64,000 nucleotides of DNA from Euphorbia lathyris (taxonomy: Eukaryota > Streptophyta > Magnoliopsida > Malpighiales > Euphorbiaceae). Positions within the stretch are counted from its first letter, which is position 1. Every line of letters starts with the position of its first letter. Positions 1 to 10,485 of this stretch are shown here, piece by piece. The notes under the pieces are model-generated. The model did no database searches, was not told the origin of the DNA, and was given only the letters and a program-made list of their open reading frames with translations. Location of the stretch: assembly GCF_963576675.1 (NCBI RefSeq), contig NC_088913.1:22084001-22148000 (forward strand), written 5' to 3'. The translations under genes were made by a program, and so were the position numbers.

Positions 1-143
1 TATATATAAATGAGTTCATTATTTTGTCTTTTTGGTAAAAACTAATATTTGATGTTTCAGATTTTAGTGGATTTAGTTACTGATTTTTCATTTTTACTCA
101 TTATTTTTTTAAACAACTCAACTCATTAAATTTTCGATATATA

Positions 144-1395
144 GGGTCCGTTTGTTTTATCTACGGTTTGCTGTAGGAAAAAACCGCTTTTCCAAAAAAG
201 CTGAGACTCTCTGTTTTTATAAAAAGACTGATTTTCAGGTATAAAAAGCAAAAAGGAAGTTATTAACCAAACATCTAATACTGTTTTTCAGGTGTAAAAG
301 ACAAACAGGAGATCACTATCCAAACACCTAAAACTCTCATTTTTTAAGTGAAAAGACAAATATGAACATGAGAACCAGTTAAAAAAATAATGTTTATTTG
401 AAATTTGTAATTTTAACAATTCGAATGTAGTTTTTTTATGTATAATATGAATGTAGCAAAATCGTAAAAACTATATAATTTAATATACGGATAAAATGAC
501 TAATATTTTTTTAGTTAATTAATTTGAAAAAGTATAGATTCAATATGAAAATAAATAAATAATTAGGGCTAACTAATTTGATAAGTAAATATGATGAGTA
601 AATAAGATGAGTGGTTTAATGTACTAAAATAAAAAAATCAAAGCTGAAACTACTGCGACCAAAATAGGTATAAGATTTAAATTTGTTTAGTCATACGAGT
701 ATTGAGAAAAGCCGATTGAGTCACCTTATACAAAACAAAACAATCTTCTAAATTTATATACAATTTCATATTATGAACAAGTAATTGTATAATTTTAATT
801 CTTATTATTGAAAGATGAATTTTTTTCCATGTACAATTCATATTCTTACCAACATCTAACTTTTCTATTAGAAAAAATGACCATCCTCTAATCTTCATCG
901 TTCTAGCCACAGAGCCGGGTCGAATACAAGCAGGCCTAGCAGCCACCTATTATGTTTATAATGTTAATTTCTATTTGAATTTAATAGTAATCATATATAG
1001 CAAATAAGAATATAGTTAATTAAAATAGAATTGAAAATCGACAACAATAACACATAATACCCTTTTTAACTGTCTCTTAATAACTATAGCACAATAGAAG
1101 ACCTACAAAATTTATTTCATAACTTTTCTCTTAACAATTTGGTTAAGTATAAAAAAATTGTGTTTTGCTTGATTTTGGAAATGCAGTCTCGCAATTTAAA
1201 AACTTGCAAATAAGAATTTCAAATTTATACAATCGGTAGTTAAAAGATTTGTGAGTCAAACTTTCAAAAAATACATGTGATTTAGTAATTTGGTTAGAGT
1301 TTATCTTCTATATATGAAAAATATCTTTTTCAAAAAAGAATTTATGTTTTTTAGAAAAATAGTTTTTTCAAACAATCCGTAAAATAAACGGGCTC
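144..1395. mobile_element. Candidate non-autonomous DNA transposon with terminal inverted repeats
   Basis: The left end begins GGGTCCGTTTGTTTT and the reverse complement of the right end begins GAGCCCGTTTATTTT. Both continue into a related run ending GGAAAAAAC or GAAAAAAC, giving imperfect inverted termini of about 35-40 bp around an AT-rich non-coding interior. A GGG-CCGTTTG terminus resembles PIF/Harbinger (Tourist-like) MITEs, but the flanking triplets (ATA left, TTA right) do not make a clean TWA duplication, so the superfamily is uncertain. The open frame inside (677-946) has no recognisable domain. Confidence 0.4.
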
Positions 1396-1784
1396 TTAAA
1401 TAATTCAAAAAATTATATTTTATTTATAAAGGTTGAAATTACACTATTTAGTAAACGCTAAGTTTAATATTACAATGTTTTATACGGGTTACTTAGGGAT
1501 GGCAACGGATAAGGTACCCGCGAGTAGTGTCAATCTCAAACCATTGCCCGTTTATTTTTAATTATCCGTGCCCATTCCATTACCCTAAGGAGTATACTTT
1601 TTGCATCCCACACCCGTCCCATTTAATTTGTGGGTACCCGGATGTACCCTTACCCTTTAAAGATCAATAAATAAAACAAAAAATACTATAAATTTAACAA
1701 AGTATAAATTTAATAAATCATCAATCTAAAATGTGAACAAATTAAACCTTAATCAATAAGAATAAAGAAACTTAGCGGTATCAC

Positions 1785-3232
1785 TTTTTTTTTTGAAATA
1801 AAAGACTTTATTAACCAATATCAGAAACAAGAATATCGATGAGGAACGGAGGCGGCGATTGCCACTCTCCCCGCACAGACGCAGATATGACTGCTTTAAC
1901 AAGTGCATGGGCTGCCGTATTCGCTGAGCGCTTTACAAATGAAATAGAACAATCAGCTAAATCATGTAACAAATGAATACAATCAACAATCAAGTTCGAA
2001 CGATAAGAAAGATCATACGCATGATGATTAATGGCTTGAACAACAACCAAACAATCAGACTGAATCTGCACCTTTTCAATGGCTTTTGCCTTAAGCCAAC
2101 TTAACGCCTCCCGTATTGACATAATCTTCACAGTTAGAGGTTCAAAGCACCCCTTAAACGCCCCATGAACCGCTGCCAAACATCTTCCCTCATGATCTCT
2201 AAGGGTTTGATTGGATGGGGGGTTTGGGAGGGTTAGTAAGGGAAGGGTTTGAGAGGGTTTGTGGAAACCCTTGTTTGGAGGATATAAATTTAGGAGGGTA
2301 AGGGTTTTGAAGGGTTTGGGAAGGGTTTGGAAGGGTTTGATTTGGGTATATTTGTTTCAATTTTCAAACCCACCAATTTGGAGGGTTTAGGAGGGTTATA
2401 AATTTCATTTTCCATTATTACCCTTGTTAAAATTAACTAATACCAAATCAAACACATTATTTATCCAATTGTTTTTTTTGGGTGCATTACCGCAAAAAGA
2501 AAAGCCAATTTGTGGTTGTCAAACAAACCCATACCAATACCAATGTATTTTTTCATAATTCATTTATATTAAAAGTTAACTTCATTAAGAATTTATTATA
2601 ATTTAATAGATATAAAAATTAAATAGTTATTATTTTTATTAATATTATTAACATATAAATATAATAAATAATAGAATATATTTTTTATAATTTAATTTAA
2701 ATTATACTATAATTTATTAGATTTTTAAATAAATAATATATGAAATTGGATAATTGTTATTTAGATATGTAATTAAAAACAATCGTAAGTAATATGATTT
2801 AATTATATGAGAAGTAACTAATATATATAATTAATTGAGTGGGACATTTTAGTCACTTTATAATTTTTCATTTTCTTACAAACCCTTCATTCCAAACAAG
2901 GGAAAGGTACAAACTTTTATAAACCCTTACCATCCAACCAAACAAGGGTAAAGTTAGTGATTCCCTTCCCTTCCCTTCCCCTTCCTCTCCCTTCCCTTCC
3001 CTTCCTTTATTTACCCTTCTAAACCCGCCTTCCAATCAAGGCCTAAGTAGAAAACCGAAAGAACAGTGTCCTTCAGAACTAAAAACCCCCGCATCAACGT
3101 TAAGCACAAAATTACCTTTGACAAGCGGATTCCATTTTCCAGATCGTAATACCTGACTCTTATCAGCATGCACACAACTTGGTTTAGCCTGAGTCCATTC
3201 GAACCATGCTCTTCGTGCTGATAAAAAAATAC
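1785..3232 (-). mobile_element. 5'-truncated L1-like LINE, RNase H end, split by a MITE
   Basis: Read on the minus strand this is the C-terminal part of a plant LINE polyprotein. A segment with the FVLNVDAG start of an RVT_3-type RNase H domain (3230-3047) continues after the MITE as an ORF to 1811 with the IREALSWLK helix, the IQSDCLVVVQAI catalytic strand and the late SFVKRSANTAAHAL motif. The 3' end is a run of ten T (1785-1794), i.e. a poly(A) tail on the minus strand. Flanking 10-mers GCGGTATCAC (1775-1784) and GCGATATCAC (3233-3242) differ at one base and are the likely target site duplication. Reverse transcriptase is absent, as expected for a 5'-truncated insertion. Confidence 0.75.
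2203..3043. mobile_element. PIF/Harbinger-type (Tourist-like) MITE, 841 bp, TSD TAA
   Basis: Termini are GGGTTTGATTGG on the left and, reverse-complemented, GGCCTTGATTGG on the right. Similarity extends about 45 bp inward through GGGTTT and GGGAAGGG-rich sequence. The target duplication is an exact TAA (2200-2202 and 3044-3046), the TWA signature of PIF/Harbinger. The interior is AT-rich and non-coding. The insertion splits a LINE RNase H frame; leaving out the element plus one TAA keeps the flanking reading frame in register, which fixes the boundaries. Confidence 0.78.
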
Positions 3233-3471
3233 GCGATATCACTTAATAGTTGAAGAATAAAAGGTTGGGGTTCAAATCTCACATCTTACATCTAAAAAAG
3301 AATAATATTTTTTAATATATAAAAGAGTTATGACGGATAACAAATACCGGATATACCCTAACGGATAATAATTTTGATCTTATATCTGTCTCATATCATT
3401 TTTATAGATAATACGAGTAGCCTTATTAAGTTCGGATAGTACCGGGTACCTGTTGCCATCTTAGGATACTA

Positions 3472-4270
3472 AATTCACATCCCCAAAGCTACATTTTTAA
3501 CTCTATCCCATTAAAGAAATAAGAAACCTTTTTACCTACTTTTTATTTGCCTATTTTTTTTAAATGCAATCATGTTATTGTTGTGTGTGTGTGCTATTTT
3601 TTAAATATATTTTTATTCTATAATTAATCCTCTTTGACAGATCTGATGTGAAGAAGAATCCAATGTTGGTGGGAAATGTCTAGAAAAATAATATTAATTT
3701 ACAAGAGGGCAAACATTTTATTTATTGAAGGTCAAACATAAAAATAATCGACCACCGTGAAAGCTACATATATAGATTTTCTTAATAAGGAAAAAAAGAT
3801 TGAATAATATTCTTATTACTTGGTCAATTTAAAATGATCATTGTTGAAGACGTGGTCCAAAGCTTATGGGCCTTGTTTTGGTCGACACTCTCTTTGTGGT
3901 CCATATACTTTCCTTCTTTACAAAGCCAAATTGTAGCGTTTAAGTTTCCTTTTCTTTCCTTTTATTAAAAAATATCTATTTGAATGTTCAATTTTTTTAA
4001 GATTTTGTAAGATTCAAACTAATGCGGTTCAATTTTGTAAATCCACTTGAGAACTTATAATTAGATATACATAAAGTTAAAAATGGATGGTTGTTTGGTT
4101 AACTCATTCTAATGTCCAACTTAGTTTGAGGTAAGACTTAAAGATGAACACATCAGTGAATCAAAGCTAGGATGTAAGCTTAATGAATGAATGAAGTAAT
4201 ATATATAGAGTTGTGCTTATCTATTTATATTGTGATTGAGCTGTGGAAAACGATTATGAGTTTAAGAGCG
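3472..4270. other. AT-rich intergenic stretch, nothing recognised
   Basis: There is no supported gene. It contains a short GT run (about 3580-3592) and AT-rich sequence without obvious paired termini. Confidence 0.5.
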
Positions 4271-5134
4271 GGATGTGCTATGTGTCACCTATTGATAGGT
4301 GAATATGCACTCGGATACCGGGACGCTGATATCCCTTAAGTCCACTAGGCCCGTGATCCACGATATCGGGTTTCAATGCTGTAACAAGTGGATCCTTGAT
4401 TGGGTCTTTTGAGACTTCTGGAGTCAAGGTCTCAAATTCGGAGTCGTATTGAGCAGTTTTGTTATGGTGGCGCCACATGTTCTCTTTTTTCGGGTTCTAG
4501 TTCGAATTTTATAAGTGTCATGTGGCTAGTTTGTATTCGCCTGATACCAGATGCCCCCTGATCTAATTTATCGTCCCTTAGGAAGGGAAAGCACCGGCTT
4601 CGGGGAGCGTTGTTGTACTTGTTGATTCTTGATAAGTTGAAGGAGAGGAATTTGACCTTGATAATTTTGAGATTTTTCGAGAAATGAGGGACTAATAAGG
4701 AGGTTATGTAGGCTCATATCAGTTGATTTTCTTGTCTTTTAGTCTGCTTATAAATGCAACTGCTAGACACTTTTGGACGTCTTTCGAGTTAACAGTGGTT
4801 CGTCTCTGGTTGCCACGTGTCATAATTTCACGTTTCTTGAGGGCACGCGCCATGTGCTGTTAATCCTTTTTAATCATGACTTGTCAGTAATGATGATGCC
4901 TCTTGATTCATTTGTCTTTTGATCAGTACAAAAGGAGGAAGGTGTTAGATGCATTTCTTTCAATCCATGTTCATATACTTTGCATTCTTGTTATTTCTTG
5001 TTCTTCTTCTTTCTGGTGATTTCGTAAGTAATTTTGATTCTTCCGAGGAGCAATCTTGATCTCAGAGAGATCGCGATCATTTCTTGATGGTCATCCTAAT
5101 GATGGATGTGCATCTCCCCTTATCTTCTTGCTAG

Positions 5135-5383
5135 ATGAACACTGTTAGTCATGGTTTGGTGGGTATTTATGTCCAACATGTTGAGTTAGGACAACGATTT
5201 CCTCTTATGAGAGGTGTTGTGGGCATTTTGATAGAATTTTCACATTTTCTTTCCCAACCTTCTTCTAACTCTTGGGTAGAACTTTTGACTTTTGTGAAGA
5301 TTATCCCTAATATGGGTATTAGACTGAGTGGGGCCATCTTCCGTTGTCTCTGCAAATTTAAACTAAGGAGTGGATGGAGGTAA
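5135..5383 (+). pseudogene. Relic of gypsy antisense ORF (plant retrotransposon-associated domain)
   Basis: The 82-residue frame aligns by eye with the central part of the antisense ORF at 14047-16302. A VE-x-G-x-RFPL motif is followed by SWVELLTF where the other copy has GWLDIALD, then by GAIFR where the other has GRIFR. The parent domain is the putative gypsy-type transposon domain known from plant Tat-like elements; its function is unknown. No upstream or downstream exons could be followed, and the sequence to about 6000 contains many stops. Confidence 0.5.
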
Positions 5384-6039
5384 GGAAGGAAATTGATTAA
5401 AATTGCACAAGGGACCGTGAGCTATTCGTTGGGTTTGATCTCATATGAGAGTGTGCGGGTACAATTAGCAACCTAGCCTCCCTTGTACCCCTTCGCTTAC
5501 CATAACTAGGATGACATCATTTCCCTTTGACTCCTTTCAAACGGCATGTGCATGCTTATGGGTAAATCTTTATTGGCGTTCCTTTTGTGTTCTTCCCGCA
5601 TCATTAACTTTTTGTTGCTATTCTTTGTTAATGTAAATAAGTTTTATAATTTAATGAATATAAAGTAGTTTTGATTCAACTGTTTATCTTGTCAAGTTTT
5701 GACAGAACTTTCCAAGTTTTTGCTTCGATCTTTGTAATATGAATTTTAGTCGAATAGACATAGGTACGAGGCTTATGGGGTTCCAAGTAGTTTTATATGT
5801 TCAAGAGGGTTTTTTAGAGTCTCTTCGACCAGAGATTGTGATCGAAATCCTTGTAGCCTTCTTAAGATTGACCTTTAATATAATTAAGGGAATGTTAACA
5901 AACACACTGAAGCCAAACCCAAGATAATGAAATTATGTAATTTTTTGTTTTCGACTATTTATGAAGATAGGAAGTCGAAATAACAATTATAAAAAAAAAT
6001 CTTTATTTTGAGGGCATTAAGCGGTTTGAGAAGGGCCTT

Positions 6040-6450
6040 CAATGGTACAACTTTCTGAGCATGTTGGAATTCAAGGTCTGAGGGACTAACATGTCATTCA
6101 ACTCTTTTAACTTATATGTGTGCAAGTTTACACATTCTGTTATTTGGTACGGACCTTCCCACTAAGCTCCTAGTTTGCCCTTGTGTTTTTTAGATTGTGA
6201 TGCCTCAGTGCTACGCATCAATAGGTCGCCCAAAAAGAATTTATGCGGCCTGACTTTCTTATCATGGGTGGATTTGATGCTTTGCCTATATGCTTTAATG
6301 CGTATGAAGACTCTTTCTCTCATTTCCTCGAGGAGATCCAACTGATGCCTCATGTTGGTCTCGTTATTTGCTTCAGAGTAGAAAGTCTGGCGAGGATTGA
6401 TGCTCCTAACTTAACTAGGACGAAGGCTTCGACCTGTATGTGAGTGAGAA
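6040..6450 (-). pseudogene. Integrase C-terminal relic of a Tat-type gypsy element
   Basis: The minus-strand frame shows RVFIRIKAYRQSI and HKGKLGA, then an in-frame stop followed by WEGPYQI. These match RDKAYVRIAAYKQRI, GKGKLGL and WTGPYQI in the integrase tail at 12986-13387. Upstream of the intact-looking frame (6353-6444) the similarity continues in another frame, so at least one frameshift and one stop are present. The core integrase domain is not present. Confidence 0.6.
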
Positions 6451-7089
6451 GAACGTTTCACCCATAACTATTCGGCGTGTTGTCTTGTAGGTCCATAAGA
6501 CAATGTGTAGCTATTTAAGGCAGTTGGAGTCCTTGCACGATGGTTCTATTTATGACTTTCGTTCATCTAGAGGTGCGAAACAGAGAAAAAACTGAGTTTG
6601 ATATGTGGATTTTTGCACTAGGTTCTAAAGGTTGTACAATCGAACTATTTTTCTACATAAGAGCCCAATAAATTTCTCTAACATCGTATTTTCCCAAAAA
6701 GAGCCAAACAGTTCCTGTTAAAATATAGAACATAATCCAACTTATGTTTATGTTTCAACTGAACTTAATTTTGTTTCCATGAGAAAAGAAAATTTGGAAT
6801 GACAATGACGAAACTGGAGAAATAAAGGCATAACGCTTAAAAGTTTATCAAGAAAGGTTGAGAAAGGAGCGAAAGAAAACGCACAACTTCATCAGTCTCT
6901 TATAGCTAAGGAAGTTGAACTTTCAATCCTCGTATCTACCTTTAATATTCGTTCACCAATGAGTTTTCTATGCAAAAAATTAGAAAAATCTATTTAGAAC
7001 GGTAAAGATATGTATGTAATATCAGACATTGATGTGTAAAAGCACAATCATTTGACTCCAAAACTTATGTTATTAGCTAGGTAAAACTT

Positions 7090-7558
7090 TGATAACATTG
7101 AGATATTATCCCGAGGACTAAGGGGGATATTCACCTAAAGAAACGCCACGTATTGACGAGATCCAACTGGCGGATCACCGGATCTCCAAGGTCCCATCAA
7201 AAGAGACCCGCCAGCGAACCTATGAGGCGAATCTCCTTGAACACTCATTCTCCATTATAACGGCTGGGCCGACCTGGCCATAAAGACCATTAATGAGCTA
7301 TCAATTAGCTAACCGCCAGCTTAAGGATAACTTGTAACCGCCATTAATGGAGACTTTCTAGTTACTGAAGGTTACAACTTTCTAGCTATATATAGCCTAC
7401 GTCTCAGGCTATCCAGGTACACATTCCCTTACCCTTTGTCAATTCAGTTTGCCTTCTTGTTCTTCCTTACTGACTTTGGCATCGGAGCTTCCCCCCGTCG
7501 AACCCAACGATGCCCTCACAGGGACGGAAGTTGATCAGAATTTCTCCACTTGTCATCA
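7090..7558 (+). repeat. 5' LTR of the Tat-lineage element
   Basis: It is 469 bp, TG...CA bounded. By eye it differs from the 3' LTR at about 8 substitutions and lacks an 11-bp AATGGAACATT duplication present there. A TATATATAG motif near 7386-7394 could serve as its TATA box. Confidence 0.9.
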
Positions 7559-7560
7559 AT

Positions 7561-7572
7561 TGGCGCAGTGAA
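7561..7572 (+). other. Primer binding site candidate
   Basis: TGGCGCAGTGAA follows the 5' LTR after two bases. TGGCGC-type sites are common in plant gypsy elements; the matching tRNA was not determined. Confidence 0.5.
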
Positions 7573-7622
7573 GGTGGAGTCCTTAAACAAATAAAGGGTT
7601 TTCATTCACGATTAGAAGAAAT

Positions 7623-10485
7623 ATGACAAATGGAGATCATAACCCCTCCTCAGGGGTTGAAACACCGCCAATAACTAGTGCTGGCCGCACTGATCCGAAT
7701 GCTCCCACAACACAAGCTGAAAGTAGTATGCCCCCGGACGCATTCATCAACATGTGTGCAGAAGTTATAGGGAAAAAGTTTGGCTCTAAAACAGGTGATC
7801 GCCTACGGTCGTTCATGACCATTCCTCCAGTTTGGAGCTTAGCGCCTTCATCTACGATATCTTCTTGGCCCCAGATGAATCTAGGACCAAACGCCCACAA
7901 TTCTTCGTTTCTCCAAGCCCACAATACAGAATCTATGGTAACTACCACGGCGGCGTTGGGAGAACGACCGATCAATCAAGAGTTATTCCCTGCTGGCGCA
8001 GGAGGAAGTCAAAGGAACGATCAAACTCTTGCTGGCGGATCTACTAGCCATGGGATCAATCTGGGCGGATCAGGTATCCCAAGGCGACCACGGTCAAACC
8101 TCTCCTTGGGTGGATTGGAAGGGCGAAAACACAAAAAGCGTAGAAAAGAGAAAAGTAGGCGGTCCGAATCGCCTTCGCTCCGAAGACCGAGATCCTCTCG
8201 CAGAGGCAGATCACCCCCACCTACTGGACGTAGACAGAGCAAAAGGCCAGTAGACACGCCACATCCAAGTGGGCCACCACCACCACCACCACACCACAGG
8301 AATGATGGGCACATTCCTTCAGGAGGCTCTGGAGGGGGTAACGGTCAGGCTCCCCCGGACGGAGGAGGCGGAGGTGGAAACGGAGGCGGGCGTGGCGGAC
8401 GATCGCCCTCGGATCCATCTTCGGGATCTAGTTCCTCATCTTCTCCAAGCAGATCTCCGAGGAGGGGTCGCCCAAGGGCGGATCCAGAGAATTTTGACGA
8501 CAGAGTTCGAGCTGCGGTGCTTCGCATGAATGAGGAGAATGCCAGGCATAATCCGTTCGCCAATCGAGATTCGCCCTTCACGGCTTGGATTGAAGCAGAG
8601 GAAACGGATAGGCATTTTAAAATACCAAATCTCGCCATATACACGGGTGTTGACAACCTAGAGGCCCATGTTAGAAAGTACCGAATATTGCTTCGCCTCA
8701 ATCGTGCAACTGAACCAGTATTGTGCAAAATGTTTGTCACCACGTTAGGAGGTCCCGCTTATGGCTGGTTCCAATCACTACCACCTGGCTCGATAGATAG
8801 TTGGGACCAACTAAGCAGAGAGTTTTGTGCTAAATTCGCCGGCTGTATCCCTCCAGTGGTCAAATCTAGGAAGCTCTTTGAATTAAAGCAGAAGGCGAAT
8901 GAATCCCTTCGAGATTATATAAACTCCTTCAACAAATTGTGTATACAAATTGTGTATACAAATTGTTGATGTAGATATCTCCATGGCAGTGGAATCTCTG
9001 GTAAAAAATACCACTTGTAAGAGTTTACAGGAGGATCTAATTCGCAAGAAGCCCACCAGCATGGCAGAATTAATAGAGCACTGCAAGGACTTTATGGAGG
9101 TGGATGACATTCGCCGTGAATCAGCATCTCCGCCTTAGAGGGACAAAAGCGAATCTCGCCATCGAGATAGGGAAAAGGACAAGAATCAAGATTCCTCCTC
9201 TAGAAGTAGGCGAAGGGGTTCTAAGAACAAATCGGCATTTGTCACCTCCTTCACACCTCTCAATGCTTCCAAAAGTGAAGTGCTTATGTCGATTGAGAAC
9301 AGTCAACACAAGCGGAGCATTTCATACCCCGAACCAAAGGGGGGGGGGGGGGGGGGGGAGTACACCAATACTGGTAAAAATCCTAAAAATTATTGTAAGT
9401 ATCACAGGAAAAACGGCCATGACACAGATGCATGCTGGGAGTTAGCTCGAGAAATAGAGCGTCTCATTGAGAGGGGCAAGTTGGATCGGTTCATCCAAAA
9501 TGATGGCAAAAAGGGAGATGGTGATAGATCCAGGGATGACCCAAAGAAGAAAGGAAAGGGGACCATCAATGTCATAGCAGGCGGACCTGGGTATCAACCA
9601 GTACTGAAAAAGGCAAAAACCACTGCTCTTGACAGGACATCGCTGAATCGCCCGTTTGCAGACGTAGGACCAGAGATCTCTCCTCATGCAGATGCCTTGG
9701 TCATTACTATGATGATGGAAGACTGGGAGATGAAAAGGGTGATGATCGATACTGGGAGCTCGTGCAACGTCATCACAAGAGGGGCTTTCTCCAAACTCAT
9801 GGTCGATCCAGTCCAAGTAGAACCAACTATTGTGGATATCCTGGGAGTAATAGGACATACCATTCAGGCAAAAGGCTAAGTAACGTTGGATTGTGAGTTA
9901 GCAGATGAGGATCAAGTCTGGAGAGGTGATCTGGAATTTTCTATCTTGGATGGTCAGTTAGCCTATAATATTATCCTCGGACGACCCTTTATCTCCGAGG
10001 CAGCTGCCCTCATCTCCATACGCCACTTAACTCTTTACATCCCTACGATCAAGGGAGGTGTAATGATCAGAGGGAGCCAAAAGATGGCTCAGAAGACATA
10101 TTCAGCATCGCTAATGATCCGCCCCCAATCTAAGGATGAAGATGAAGAGGAACTCGTCACAATGGCCTTGGGCGAGACTGAAATGTACCTCATGGTGAAC
10201 GAAAAGCAGGTCCGAATGGCTAAAGGGCTCAAAGGTGAAGTTAAAGAAGCAATCACCAAAGTTCTCCATGAAGCGGAGGACGTCTTTGCATGGAAAGATG
10301 AGATCCTCCCAGGGATCAGTCCAGACGTGATCACTCACAAACTTAACATCGACAAAGATGCAGTTCCCGTAGCTCAGAAACGGAGAAACCATGGCCCTGA
10401 AAGGCAGAAGGTGATAGAAGAAGAGATCACCAACTCCAACGGGTGGACGCCATTGAAGAGGTCCTTTATACACAATGGTTGGTGA
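7623..10485 (+). pseudogene. gag: Broken gag-protease region of the Tat-lineage element
   Basis: The region starts at ATG 7623. The N-terminal ~300 residues are low-complexity (Pro, Gly, Ser, Arg rich), followed by a capsid-like domain with GPAYGWFQSLPPGSI and ELKQKANESLRDYI. A 13-bp tandem duplication at 8941-8966 shifts the frame. Gag continues in another frame to an in-frame TAG at 9136-9138, then through a 20-G run (9339-9358) to a zinc finger (CKYHRKNGHDTDAC, about 9394). The protease active site is MIDTGSS near 9746. A TAA at 9877-9879 interrupts the protease-RT linker, and the frame is lost near 10440, where RT begins. Protease family, motif order and the CX3H-type finger fit Tat elements. 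The breaks are seen directly. Confidence 0.85.

Larger units (their letters stand above)
1495..3463. mobile_element. hAT-like non-autonomous element (outer layer of a nested insertion)
   Basis: The left end TAGGGATGGCAAC matches the reverse complement of the right end, which reads TAAGATGGCAAC. Both termini continue into GGTACCC-rich sequence. Possible 8-bp target duplications are GGTTACTT (1487-1494) and GGATACTA (3464-3471), 6 of 8 identical. TAGGG-type termini with 8-bp duplications are typical of hAT elements. A second, truncated copy in opposite orientation lies at 26597. The interior beside 3243-3285 has a GGTTCAAATCTC box-B-like motif, so a tRNA-derived piece may be embedded. A LINE tail and a MITE interrupt the element. 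Confidence 0.5.
4278..6450 (-). mobile_element. Decayed Tat-lineage Ty3/gypsy remnant
   Basis: Two coding relics fit a Tat-type element lying on the minus strand: an integrase C-terminal relic (6450 to about 6040, minus) and, downstream, an opposite-strand relic of the antisense ORF found in such elements (5135-5383, plus). Their order and opposed orientation match the intact element at 7090-17073. The sequence from 4278 to about 5000 could be its LTR remnant, but no second LTR or TSD was found, so both ends are approximate. Confidence 0.55.

Noticed and set aside
677..946. 89-codon minus-strand frame (MAARPACIRPGSV...)
   Set aside because: It has no domain. It lies inside a candidate transposon and its start and end are not conserved with anything I recognise.
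1811..2179. Host RNase H gene
   Set aside because: The frame continues beyond the MITE into the LINE-type linker and ends with a poly(A) tail and TSD, so it is a LINE fragment.
8021..8743. Antisense and alternative frames over the gypsy gag N-terminus
   Set aside because: They arise from GC-rich Pro/Gly/Ser coding repeats; only the plus frame from 7623 has gag motifs.
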